From: CAIRDP01 sp037141915
GTDB taxonomy: Bacteria; Bacteroidota; Bacteroidia; Bacteroidales; FEN-979
Assembly (NCBI GenBank): GCA_037141915.1
Contig: JBAXBP010000095.1
Span: 1 to 12,579 of the forward strand
DNA length: 12,579 bases
Direction of reading: 5' to 3'
Part shown: positions 1-7,949 of the stretch, one piece after another
Layout of the letters: each line of letters opens with the position of its first letter
Numbering within the stretch: position 1 is the stretch's first letter
Made by a program: the position numbers and the translations under genes
The notes under the pieces: model-generated
What the model was told of the DNA's origin: nothing
Seen by the model: only the letters and a program-made list of their open reading frames with translations
Databases searched by the model: none

Positions 1-2
1 AT

Positions 3-458
3 TATAAGGAACCTGAGCTGACTGCCGATGTCATCACTCCCGACGGCTGGTTTAAGACGGGCGACCTGGGTGTCTTTGATAAAGACGGCTATCTCTACAT
101 CAAGGGACGGCTTAAAAATACCATTATCGGGCAGGGAGGTGAGAACATACATCCCGAAGATATCGAGTCAATCATCAACAACTTCCACCATGTGGTGGAT
201 TCCCTGGTGGTCGTTCAGCAGGAAAGGCTTGTTGCCCTGGTCCAATTCAACAGGGAAGAGATTGAAGAGCGTTATTCCCAGCTCAAATACGACATCTCAA
301 ATTACGTGGAACATAAAATAGACGAGCTCCAGCTCGAGCTGCTGCAATATGTTAATACCAGGGTGAATAAATTCTCCCAGGTTCAAAGAATAGTCGTGCA
401 GGAATACCCTTTCGAAAAAACCCCCACTCAAAAGATCAAGCGCTACCTGTATACCTGA
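3..458 (+). CDS. AMP-forming acyl-CoA synthetase (ANL superfamily), C-terminal fragment
   Basis: This is the last 151 residues of an adenylate-forming enzyme whose start lies before the window. The family activates a carboxylic acid with ATP to an acyl-adenylate and transfers it to CoA; the substrate cannot be read from this fragment, but a long-chain fatty acid ligase is the usual match. Visible motifs are GWFKTGDLG at fragment residues 15-23 (core motif with the ribose-binding Asp), GRLKNTIIGQGGENIHPEDIE at about 35-55 (hinge/A8 motif) and PTQKIKR at 141-147. Lys144 occupies the place of the catalytic A10 lysine, although the usual Gly before it is Gln here. Between these motifs lies a charged helical stretch (about 85-125). 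The gene ends 37 bases before the next same-strand gene with no promoter box or hairpin between them, so co-transcription is likely. The family assignment is firm; the substrate is unknown. Confidence 0.9.
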   Translation, partial: YKEPELTADVITPDGWFKTGDLGVFDKDGYLYIKGRLKNTIIGQGGENIHPEDIESIINNFHHVVDSLVVVQQERLVALVQFNREEIEERYSQLKYDISNYVEHKIDELQLELLQYVNTRVNKFSQVQRIVVQEYPFEKTPTQKIKRYLYT

Positions 459-495
459 GACTGTTAAGCACAGGCAGGAACGAAACCTGAACGAC

Positions 496-2982
496 ATGAG
501 ACACTCCCGCCATACTTATGCCTTCCTTGCCTTATTAATACTGATCCTCTTCCCTGCGTTTTCTTATGCCGGCAGTATTGGTTATATCGATCAGTACAAC
601 GTAAAATGGACGAGGCCCTCGGCCGATGCCTCCGGCTCTATGCCCCTGGGCGGAGGCGATATAGGCTGCAATGTATGGGTTGAGAACGGGGATATACTGT
701 TCTACATTTCAAGGACCGGGACCTTCGACGAAAACAACAGCATGCTTAAACTTGGAAGGATCAGGATCAGGTTCAGCCCCAATCCTTTCGCCGACGGCTT
801 TTCTTCATTCAGGCAGGAACTCAGGCTTAAGGAAGGATATATAGAATTCGAAGCCGTAAAGGACAATATCAGTGTTAAAGCAAGGATATGGGTGGAGGTT
901 TTCAGGCCTGTCATCCATTTTTCGGCCGAAAGCAGTGAAAATCTCACCATGGAAGCCTCCTATGAAAGCTGGAGGTCCGAAGACCATCCGATCAGCAGGG
1001 ATGAGAGAATGCAATGTCTTAGTTTCCTGGGCACCGACCCCAGGGTCATTCCTTTGACCACTTACAAAGACGTGGTCGGCAAGGGCCCCGACGAAGTGTT
1101 TTGGTATCACAGAAACCGGAATGATGACCTGGTTTTCGACAAAGAAATTACCCAGCAGCACCTCGACCAGGTGAAGTCAGGGTTCAGGAATCCTTTAAAG
1201 GATCTCACCTTCGGTGGACTGATGAAAGGCGGGAACCTGGCCGTCAGCCGCTATGCGGATGGCAGCTACCTTGGCACCGCTTACAAGGGCTGGGTCATGA
1301 AATCGGCGGAGCCTTCATCAAAGCATTCGCTGTTGATAGTGCTTCACACTTCCCAGGCTGCCTCGGCCGAAGCCTGGAAGAGTGAACTTGAAAGTGAACT
1401 TTCATCGCTTGATGATGAAAATGTTGCCTGGTCAAAAAACTTCAAATGGTGGGCTTCTTTCTGGGACCGCAGCCATATTGTGATAAATAACGGTGCCGGG
1501 CCTGAAGACCAGGGCTGGAGGATAGGCAGGAATTACCAGCTTTTCAGGTACATGCTTGCTTGCAATGCATACGGGGAGTACCCTAGCAAGTTCAACGGGG
1601 GCCTGTTCACCTTTGACCCCGGTCTCACCATAAAGAAATACCAGGGACTGAGCCCTGACTTCAGGCAATGGGGAGGCGGAAGTTTTACAGCCCAGAACCA
1701 GAGGCTGGTGTACTGGCCTATGCTGAAATCGGGTGATTTTTCCTTTATGCATTCCCAGTTCTCATTGTATTCGAGGAACCTGGCAGCTGCCGAGCTCAGG
1801 ACAAAGACATACTGGAAGCACGGAGGAGCCAGCTATGGTGAACATTTAGAGAGCTTCGGGTTGCCCATAGGCGACATTTACCAGTACGGATGGGGTCAGG
1901 GAAAATTAGGTCCCAGGAACGATTCTGCCAGCACCCGCATGGTTAAAGACAGCACAGGAAACAAGATAAAAGTGCAGGATTACGGTTACCTCGATAACGA
2001 CTGGGTCTCGGATGAGTACGACAATGCCCTTGAGTTTGCTTTCATGGTCCTTGAATACCAGAGGTTCAGCGCTGAAGACATTTCGGGGTACCTGCCTTTT
2101 GTGGCAAGCTGCGTAAGATTCTATGACGAGCATTACCAGTACTGGGCAAAGCGGCTTTACGGCAAGCCCCTCGATGCAAAAGGCAAGCTGATCCTGTATC
2201 CTTCAACAGCTCTTGAAACGTATAAAATAGCTTTAAACCCCACTCCTGTCATCGCAGCTCTCAGGTCGGTACTCACTTCCCTTCTCGCCCTTCCTGTATG
2301 CTATGGCAGTCCCGAACAAAGGAAATACTGGAAAGAACTGCTTGAGCGGGTTCCTGAAATTCCTTTCAGGACGATGAAAGGTAAAACCGTCATTGCCCCT
2401 GCAGAATCCTGGGAGTTTATCAACAACATAGAATTACCGCAGTTGTATCCTGTATTTCCATACGGCCTGTTCGGTATAGCCAAACCATTATCGAGGGAAG
2501 CTGTTGACACCTGGTATTCCGGCGCAGATAACGGCAACCAGTACGGTTATATCAGCTGGCACCAGGATGCAATTTTCTGTGCAAGGCTGGGCCTTTGGGA
2601 AGAAGCAAAGGACCTGATCGTAAAGAAACTTGATGACGGGCCCCTGAGATTCCCGGCCTTCTGGGGACCGGGCCACGACTGGACTCCCGACCATAACTGG
2701 GGTGGCAGCGGCATGATAGCCCTCCAGGAATGCCTGCTGCAGACTATAGACTCCTTGCTCTATGTAATGCCAACCTGGCCGCCCGAATGGAATGTGGATT
2801 TCAAACTTCATGCCCCGGAAAAAACCACGGTCGAGGCCACCGCACAGGGAAGAAAGCTTATGAAGATGAAAGTGGTGCCGGCAGCCAGGAAATCGGATGT
2901 GATCATGATGAATGTTGTTTCCCCTAAAAAATTCCTCAAAGACCCGGGCCAGGAAAAGACCCGGGGCAAATCATCCAAATAA
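496..2982 (+). CDS. Secreted DUF5703 / GH95-like (alpha/alpha)6 glycosidase-type protein
   Basis: An 828-residue exported protein. A short basic N-terminus and a hydrophobic run ending in AFSYAG (residues 21-26) form a Sec signal peptide. The segment at 36-95 (KWTRPS, SMPLGGGDIGCNVWVE, FYISRTGTFDEN, LKLGRIRI) matches the DUF5703 N-terminal domain, a beta-sandwich related to the N-terminal domain of GH95-type alpha-L-fucosidases. Residues about 330-760 have the character of an (alpha/alpha)6 toroid, with EYPSKFNGGLFTFDPG (361-376), HGGASYGEHLESFG (442-455), PAESWEF (635-641) and WHQDAIFCARLG (688-699). The tail at 745-780 (LLQTIDSLLYVMPTWPPEW) resembles the GH95 C-terminal sandwich. The fold suggests a glycoside hydrolase acting on a fucose- or galactose-type sugar, but I cannot place the catalytic residues with confidence. 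The stop is 4 bases before the lipoprotein gene. The last 20 residues are Lys/Asp-rich, with no T9SS tail. Confidence 0.85.
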   Translation: MRHSRHTYAFLALLILILFPAFSYAGSIGYIDQYNVKWTRPSADASGSMPLGGGDIGCNVWVENGDILFYISRTGTFDENNSMLKLGRIRIRFSPNPFADGFSSFRQELRLKEGYIEFEAVKDNISVKARIWVEVFRPVIHFSAESSENLTMEASYESWRSEDHPISRDERMQCLSFLGTDPRVIPLTTYKDVVGKGPDEVFWYHRNRNDDLVFDKEITQQHLDQVKSGFRNPLKDLTFGGLMKGGNLAVSRYADGSYLGTAYKGWVMKSAEPSSKHSLLIVLHTSQAASAEAWKSELESELSSLDDENVAWSKNFKWWASFWDRSHIVINNGAGPEDQGWRIGRNYQLFRYMLACNAYGEYPSKFNGGLFTFDPGLTIKKYQGLSPDFRQWGGGSFTAQNQRLVYWPMLKSGDFSFMHSQFSLYSRNLAAAELRTKTYWKHGGASYGEHLESFGLPIGDIYQYGWGQGKLGPRNDSASTRMVKDSTGNKIKVQDYGYLDNDWVSDEYDNALEFAFMVLEYQRFSAEDISGYLPFVASCVRFYDEHYQYWAKRLYGKPLDAKGKLILYPSTALETYKIALNPTPVIAALRSVLTSLLALPVCYGSPEQRKYWKELLERVPEIPFRTMKGKTVIAPAESWEFINNIELPQLYPVFPYGLFGIAKPLSREAVDTWYSGADNGNQYGYISWHQDAIFCARLGLWEEAKDLIVKKLDDGPLRFPAFWGPGHDWTPDHNWGGSGMIALQECLLQTIDSLLYVMPTWPPEWNVDFKLHAPEKTTVEATAQGRKLMKMKVVPAARKSDVIMMNVVSPKKFLKDPGQEKTRGKSSK

Positions 2983-2986
2983 GAAT

Positions 2987-4786
2987 ATGAGACCTTTCAG
3001 ATATCTGTTACCCTTTGGAATTCTGCTTTTACTGGCTAGCGCCTGTGCTAAAAAATCCGACACAACCAGCCCTGTCATCCTGCCTGGCAACTGGGTGCAG
3101 ACACGGGGACCGGGCAGCGGAATTATCAGGTGTATGGCAGTGGTGGGAGACACTATATTGGCCGGTGCGGAATCCAATGGGCTGTTTTTTTCAGCCAACG
3201 GGGGTGGATCATGGGTGCAGGACAAAACAGCCGTCTCTCAAACCGTTACAACTTCCGCTGTTGTAGCTGTGAACGACACTACCATTTTTGCGATCAGCGA
3301 CATGCTTTACCGCTCGTACAACAGGGGTGTCAAATGGGAGGGAATCGCCAGTCTTCCTTCAGGAACAGTGACCTTGTCAGCTAATAATTCACTTATAGTG
3401 ACGGGTACGCAAGGTACGGGAGGAGTGTCGGTATCAAGGGATGGCGGGAAAAACTGGTCGCAATCCCAGCCGGGTTCAGGCAATTACCTGAATTCAGTGG
3501 CTATAATTGATCAGGATATCTTTGACGGGACGACCGGAGCGGGGGTATTTTACAGTCATGATTACGGTTTGCATTGGGAATCATTAAACCTGGGGTTATC
3601 GAATCTTGACGTTCGCTGCCTCTTAATCAGCAGGTCATTGATTTATGCCGGTACTGCCAAAGGTATTTTTTTGACTTCAAACAAAGGTCAGAACTGGAGT
3701 CTTCTCAGTAGCGGACTCCCGACAGATCTGCCTGTCTCATGTATTGCCGCCTCCGGCACCTCTTTACTGATAGGGAACCAGAACGGAATATGGCATTCCG
3801 CCGACGGGGGAACAAACTGGGATCCTGCAACAGGCGACCTTCCGGTTACCGATATCCGTTCGCTTGCAATATGCGGTTCTTCCATAGTGGCAGGGACCGC
3901 AAACGGCCTTTTCAGATCAGGCAACAATGGAATTTCATGGTCGCTCGTCGGCGTTGCCGTTTCCACCGTAAAATCAATGTGTATCGACATGAATAACCTT
4001 ATTGTTGCAGCCGGAGGGGATATCCCGCTCCTATACATCACTGCCGATCAGGGCAACCAGTGGTCATTGGCCGGCTCAGTGATCAACACCCATAAAGTGG
4101 CATCCCTGGCATTCAGCAGCGGGTACCTGGTAGCAGGAACGGATAGCGGGATTTTTATTTCACGCGACCAGTGTCATTCATGGAGCAGCCGCTCCTCAGG
4201 ACTGGCAAGCCTGGATGTACGAACTGTAAGTACAGGAGGCTCATACTGGTTCGCGGGGACTTTTACCAGCGGGTTCTTCAGGTCGGCCAATAATGGCGAG
4301 AACTGGCAGAAATTATCAACAGGTATTCCCGATGACAAATTTGTATTCTCTGTATTCTGCCAGGGTTCAGAGGTTTTTGCAGGAACATCTTTCGGGGGGC
4401 TGCTTATATCGAAGGACTATGGGCTGAGCTGGATTAAACAAAGCCAGGTTCCTGAGAATACTGTAATTTCTTCCTTTGCAGCAAGCGGATCAACAGTTTA
4501 TGCAGGAACTTACAATGGTGTCTGGGAATCGGATGACAGCGGGCAGACCTGGTATGCCACAACTCTCTCCAACCAGGTGGTGAACAGTATGCTGATCATT
4601 GGAGAAAATGTTTTTGCCGGAGTTCAAACCTGGGGGATCTTCTCAACGGCATTAAAAGGAACAAAATGGGCTATGCTGGTAGACGGCCTGACTTATAAGC
4701 CTACCGTTACATCTCTCGCTACCGACGGGACCATGCTTTACGCCGGAACACAAGGCTTAGGCGTATGGACACATCCTCTTAAATAA
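2987..4786 (+). CDS. Lipoprotein with tandem Asp-box (BNR/sortilin-like) beta-propeller repeats
   Basis: A 599-residue lipoprotein. The ATG at 2987 gives a textbook lipoprotein signal (basic start, hydrophobic core, LASAC lipobox with Cys20). The reading frame is open back to 2912, but that stretch lies inside the upstream gene and would bury the signal peptide. The rest is built of about 13 repeats of roughly 40 residues, each with an Asp-box-like turn S-x-[DN]-x-G-x-x-W: SANGGGSW (about 69), SYNRGVKW (110), SRDGGKNW (150), SHDYGLHW (190), TSNKGQNW (230), SADGGTNW (271), SGNNGISW (311), TADQGNQW (352), SRDQCHSW (392), SANNGENW (433), SKDYGLSW (475), SDDSGQTW (516), and a decayed copy near 553-561. 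This number suggests two stacked propellers, as in GH74 or Ycf48/sortilin-like proteins. No catalytic motif is recognisable, so binding or scaffolding is as likely as enzymatic activity. The 4-base gap to the DUF5703 gene implies translational coupling. Confidence 0.88.
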   Translation: MRPFRYLLPFGILLLLASACAKKSDTTSPVILPGNWVQTRGPGSGIIRCMAVVGDTILAGAESNGLFFSANGGGSWVQDKTAVSQTVTTSAVVAVNDTTIFAISDMLYRSYNRGVKWEGIASLPSGTVTLSANNSLIVTGTQGTGGVSVSRDGGKNWSQSQPGSGNYLNSVAIIDQDIFDGTTGAGVFYSHDYGLHWESLNLGLSNLDVRCLLISRSLIYAGTAKGIFLTSNKGQNWSLLSSGLPTDLPVSCIAASGTSLLIGNQNGIWHSADGGTNWDPATGDLPVTDIRSLAICGSSIVAGTANGLFRSGNNGISWSLVGVAVSTVKSMCIDMNNLIVAAGGDIPLLYITADQGNQWSLAGSVINTHKVASLAFSSGYLVAGTDSGIFISRDQCHSWSSRSSGLASLDVRTVSTGGSYWFAGTFTSGFFRSANNGENWQKLSTGIPDDKFVFSVFCQGSEVFAGTSFGGLLISKDYGLSWIKQSQVPENTVISSFAASGSTVYAGTYNGVWESDDSGQTWYATTLSNQVVNSMLIIGENVFAGVQTWGIFSTALKGTKWAMLVDGLTYKPTVTSLATDGTMLYAGTQGLGVWTHPLK

Positions 4787-4802
4787 TTCTCCGGGGCTGG
4801 AA

Positions 4803-4815
4803 ATCTGCCGCAGAT
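4803..4815. repeat. Short inverted repeat between convergent stops
   Basis: ATCTGC and GCAGAT flank a single C in the 41-base gap between the two convergent genes. With a one-base centre it cannot fold as drawn, and there is no T-tract on either side. It is not a credible intrinsic terminator; no better one is visible in the gap. Confidence 0.3.
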
Positions 4816-4827
4816 ACTGTCTTTGGT

Positions 4828-7764
4828 TTATCTCAGGATGACAACTTTCCGTTTAATGAGGTAGGTGTCGGATTGTATCCTCACATAATAAGTCCCTGCT
4901 GCAGCAGAGGAAAGGTCGATCTGGTATTCATTCTGTCCTTTCAGTTGCTTTTTCAGAACAGTTTTCCCGTTCATGTCTTCAACCTCGATCGTTAATTCAC
5001 GCTTGCTGCCTTCTGCAGGAACGACATTAAATATCCCTTTGCTTGGGTTCGGATAGATCTCAACCTGTTCGGTCTGCGACTCACCAATACCCGTATTCTG
5101 TTTCGCCTGTACCAGGTTAACAGTAACAGGTGTAACTCCGGTGGCAGATACAAAGATATGCGCAGTGCGGGCGGTATTGCCGCTGTTCTGTGTATAGTTT
5201 GCAACAATGGTACCGTTATTGCTGCCCGAAGGTGTAACCGTACACCAGCTGCTGTCGGAATGCACGGCCCAGTTGACATTGGAGGTTACTGTATAATTTA
5301 TGCTTCCTGCAATGGAAGTCACATTTTGTGCAGGCGGTGTTACACTCAGGCTTGGAAGGGCAGCAAGCTGGGTGACTGTGACGATTACAGGAACAACTCC
5401 GGCTCCGCTAGTGGTTATATGAGCAATTCTGGTCGCCATCCGCGGGTTTGCAGCAAAAGTTACCAGGATACTGCCATTACCCATCCCCCCCGGGGTTTGA
5501 ACTGTGCACCAGCTGGAATCGCAGATCACCGACCATGAAATATTCGACAGGACACTAAAAGCTGTTCTGCCTGTATCCGCAACTACATCCTGGTTAGGGG
5601 GTGTTACGATGAGTTGGGGAGTAACTCCTGCCTGGCTCACGGTGACATGCACCGAAGGGACTCCGCTCCCGCTGACTGTAATGGTAGCCAGCCTTGGTGG
5701 GGTACCGGTGTTAGCTGTAAAGTTTGCAAAGATCGTATCATTGCCTGCACCCAATGGGGTGGGCACGCACCATGAGGCATCGCTGGAAACAAGCCAGTTG
5801 ATATTGCTGGTGACAAAGAACCGGGTCTGGCCGGTTGTATCACCTACACTCCGGGTAGGAGGAGTGACTGCAAGGTTTGCCTGCATGGTTGAAAAACTCA
5901 GGGTATCCCCGTTTACAGTACCAACCGCACTTGACCCGGTGGCACAATAATAATAAGTCATACCCTGTGAGAGTCCTGTGATGGTTTTTGAGATGTTTAC
6001 GTTTGACATACCCGAACCCAGGGTGTCGGGAACTGTAGAATTTGTAAGGCTGTTCCTTGAGGTTCCCCAGCTAAAATATCCGGTCGAAGATGAACCATAG
6101 GGATTAACGCTGCCATTGACAGTCGCGGCATCTGCTAAAACATTTGTTGCAAACCCTGTAATGACCAGGGGAGGGAAAGTGTATTTAAAGGAGGCGATCT
6201 TTGTTTTCCTGGTTCCACCTGAACCTATATATTCATCGGTGAACCAGAAGGTATTTGTATCGGCAGGGTCGATTGCAAGAAGGGAGTAATCCCCCCAGCG
6301 TTCAATCCCTGATTGCGAAAAGTTGCCGTTGACAATGGTATCTTCCGCGATATCCAGTGTGTTGCTGGCTGCAAGGTAGGACATTGGCGATTGACCGCAA
6401 TACCTGATCCCCGGATGTATCGTGGAGCCCGAAACGGAGTAACCAAGGGCGATGGTGTTTGAGCCATTCAGCATGACTGTTCCCATCCAACGGCTCAGGG
6501 AATCCGGACAGTATGTTCCCTGTTGCCTGACAGACCAGGCCCCTGTCGTTTTGCGAAGTTCGTACCACCTTATCCCTGCATGATTGTTATTCGGGGGTGT
6601 GCCAAGATTTATCGTATGACAACAGACGAGGGTCTGGTACGACCCGAAATTCCTGTATTGAGGGACATTCATGATAACCTGTGGGATCCCGTCAAGTTTC
6701 TGTGTTGTACCTAATTGGGGGATATTGTACCAATTGTTCCCGAAGTTACTGCTGAAAGGTATGACATCCAACTGCTGGACCCTGTTAAAAGTTGAATTGG
6801 TCAGGGTGGCCCAGTCAACATGAAGTTCGTATATCCACAGCTGGTCGGCACCTCCTCCGAAAGCATCATCATTAAACGCAATATAAAGTCCTGGAGAACC
6901 GGCAGGAGCAAACTGCCCGTCGTTATCCACAGGGGGTACACACATAAAGCCATCCACAGAAACAGGTCTCCAGTTATTGTGGAAGCCTACCATCTGCGCT
7001 ACTCCTCCTGCAAGAATGGAATCACGCTGAAAAACATAGGTATCTGTGCTGCCTCCATTATTATCTCCCATGTAATAGCCGTCGCGCCAAACACTGACTT
7101 TAGCGTAATCGGGCATGGTTGCAACATGGAATGAATACCTGTGCCATGTTCCTGTGGGATCATTGGTTGAAGATACTGCCAGCAGGAGGTAATTTATTGA
7201 ACCTGAGATGGAGATCTCGGTGACCAGCCAGCGGTCGGCGATTTCATCATATAAAATAACAGGGTCGCCGTCATTGTAATTTGAACCCGCCGTACCTGCG
7301 AACAAGGTATTAACTGCTGTTGGGCCGGCTACCTTGGTCCCGGACTTGGTGTATATTGTATAAGAGGAGTTAATGGTCTGCATATAATAGGTCTGGCCTG
7401 CAGTCCCGTTACAATCAGGAGGATAATAAGGAGAAGTGCCTCCATCGAAATTCGCGGTGATGCTTGAGGTTTTATGAACCTTTCCCATTTCTTTCTGGTA
7501 ATATGGGTCAGGCCCCTGGGGTAGTGCTGTAGCAGCATAGGGATAACTGCGCTTCCCCAAGCCTTCATTCAATTCTTTTTTAGCCCTTTTGGCCATAGCG
7601 TTCATCTCAGCCTCGGTCATTGGCGGGATATCACGTAAGGGTTTACTGAGACCCAGGTAAGTACCTGTGCCGATGATACCTGGTTTAGCAGGCATGTTCT
7701 GGGCGCCTGCCCAAAGTGCAGACATAATAAATGCCAGCAGGAAGATGGAAAGGTTAAGTTTCAT
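4828..7764 (-). CDS. Secreted T9SS-sorted protein with Fn3-like domain and three BACON repeats
   Basis: A 978-residue exported protein, probably anchored to or released from the cell surface by the type IX secretion system. The start chosen is the ATG whose complement is at 7762-7764, giving a signal peptide MKLNLSIFLLAFIMS...WAGAQ. The in-frame ATG ten codons upstream (7794) lies beyond a likely promoter box. Residues about 100-530 form a beta-rich region of a family common in Bacteroidota and Myxococcota, with the signatures DGDPVILYDEIADRW (165-179), CPDSLSRWMGTVML (419-432) and ALGYSVSGSTIHPGIRY (439-455). Residues about 533-626 are fibronectin-III-like. Three BACON domains follow at about 630-711, 717-799 and 805-886, each with the landmarks L-x-VTPP, N-x-x-W-x-V, D-x-SWC and a final VTVSQ/VTVTQ/VNLVQ strand. 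Residues 902-978 are a type A Por sorting domain (VEIYPNPSKG...GTYYVRI...KRKVVILR). No catalytic motif is seen; adhesion or glycan/protein binding is the likely role (inferred). Confidence 0.88.
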   Translation of the reverse strand: MKLNLSIFLLAFIMSALWAGAQNMPAKPGIIGTGTYLGLSKPLRDIPPMTEAEMNAMAKRAKKELNEGLGKRSYPYAATALPQGPDPYYQKEMGKVHKTSSITANFDGGTSPYYPPDCNGTAGQTYYMQTINSSYTIYTKSGTKVAGPTAVNTLFAGTAGSNYNDGDPVILYDEIADRWLVTEISISGSINYLLLAVSSTNDPTGTWHRYSFHVATMPDYAKVSVWRDGYYMGDNNGGSTDTYVFQRDSILAGGVAQMVGFHNNWRPVSVDGFMCVPPVDNDGQFAPAGSPGLYIAFNDDAFGGGADQLWIYELHVDWATLTNSTFNRVQQLDVIPFSSNFGNNWYNIPQLGTTQKLDGIPQVIMNVPQYRNFGSYQTLVCCHTINLGTPPNNNHAGIRWYELRKTTGAWSVRQQGTYCPDSLSRWMGTVMLNGSNTIALGYSVSGSTIHPGIRYCGQSPMSYLAASNTLDIAEDTIVNGNFSQSGIERWGDYSLLAIDPADTNTFWFTDEYIGSGGTRKTKIASFKYTFPPLVITGFATNVLADAATVNGSVNPYGSSSTGYFSWGTSRNSLTNSTVPDTLGSGMSNVNISKTITGLSQGMTYYYCATGSSAVGTVNGDTLSFSTMQANLAVTPPTRSVGDTTGQTRFFVTSNINWLVSSDASWCVPTPLGAGNDTIFANFTANTGTPPRLATITVSGSGVPSVHVTVSQAGVTPQLIVTPPNQDVVADTGRTAFSVLSNISWSVICDSSWCTVQTPGGMGNGSILVTFAANPRMATRIAHITTSGAGVVPVIVTVTQLAALPSLSVTPPAQNVTSIAGSINYTVTSNVNWAVHSDSSWCTVTPSGSNNGTIVANYTQNSGNTARTAHIFVSATGVTPVTVNLVQAKQNTGIGESQTEQVEIYPNPSKGIFNVVPAEGSKRELTIEVEDMNGKTVLKKQLKGQNEYQIDLSSAAAGTYYVRIQSDTYLIKRKVVILR
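5107..5874 (-). repeat. Three tandem BACON-domain coding repeats
   Basis: The coding region contains three consecutive units with an 87-88 codon period, starting at about 5874, 5613 and 5349 on the minus strand and reading 5' to 3' downward. The protein similarity is clear (VTPP start, SWC core, Gln end) while the DNA has diverged, which indicates old duplications rather than a recent expansion. BACON domains are known from Bacteroidota surface and secreted proteins, where they are thought to act as spacers or ligand-binding modules. Confidence 0.8.
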
Positions 7765-7781
7765 AGATAGCGTTTGAAACA

Positions 7782-7789
7782 CAAAAATA
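7782..7789 (-). promoter_or_regulatory. Bacteroidota -7 promoter box for the BACON/T9SS gene
   Basis: Read on the minus strand the sequence is TATTTTTG, an exact match to TAnnTTTG, the -7 element of the Bacteroidota primary sigma factor. It ends 17 bases before the ATG at 7764, implying a very short leader and supporting that start over the one at 7794. No clear -33 TTG is present at the expected distance. Confidence 0.5.
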
Positions 7790-7865
7790 CTCATTAAAGC
7801 AGAATGTTAGGGTAAATTTTTATAATTTTAATCGCTCCCTGCATATTCCCCGTGGGTTTGTTGCA

Positions 7866-7902
7866 GAACCCGGGGCCTGGGCAAAGCCCAGGCCCCGGGT
7901 TC
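7866..7902. repeat. Perfect 17-bp GC-rich inverted repeat (hairpin) in a divergent intergenic region
   Basis: The arms at 7866-7882 (GAACCCGGGGCCTGGGC) and 7886-7902 (its exact reverse complement) are separated by AAA. The stem is 17 bp without mismatch and nearly all G/C, far more stable than anything else in the window. It sits between two divergent genes, so it is not at the 3' end of either flanking gene, and no T-run follows it on either strand. It could be a remnant or copy of a dispersed palindromic repeat, a bidirectional insulator, or a binding site. Confidence 0.9.
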
Positions 7903-7916
7903 CACCCCAGAAGGGG

Positions 7917-7930
7917 CGGGAAATTTCCCG
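7917..7930. promoter_or_regulatory. Perfect 14-bp palindrome upstream of the DUF3078 promoter
   Basis: CGGGAAATTTCCCG is self-complementary over 14 bases and ends 19 bases before the -7 box at 7950, thus covering or bordering the expected -33 region. A site like this would suit a dimeric regulator, but no regulator gene is adjacent and only one copy is visible, so the operator role is inferred. Confidence 0.4.
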
Positions 7931-7949
7931 GGAGAGATTAAATTTTCTC

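Noticed and set aside
28..321. Overlapping open frame inside the acyl-CoA synthetase fragment
   Set aside because: The alternative frame has no recognisable domain, while the other frame carries clear ANL motifs across the same bases.
2941..2967. Two GACCCGGG copies that could pair as a 6-bp stem near the end of the DUF5703 gene
   Set aside because: The stem is short with an 11-base loop, lies within coding sequence and has no T-run; it is probably a codon-level coincidence.
2912..2986. Upstream in-frame extension of the lipoprotein gene beginning inside the DUF5703 gene
   Set aside because: It would place 25 charged residues before a textbook lipoprotein signal peptide and overlap the previous gene; the ATG at 2987 is the natural start.
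5158..5950. Plus-strand open frames antisense to the BACON repeats
   Set aside because: They are low-complexity shadows of a well-supported minus-strand gene and lack a signal, domain or promoter.
7765..7794. Ten-codon longer start for the BACON/T9SS protein
   Set aside because: It lies at or before the probable -7 box at 7782-7789 and adds residues ahead of a complete signal peptide.
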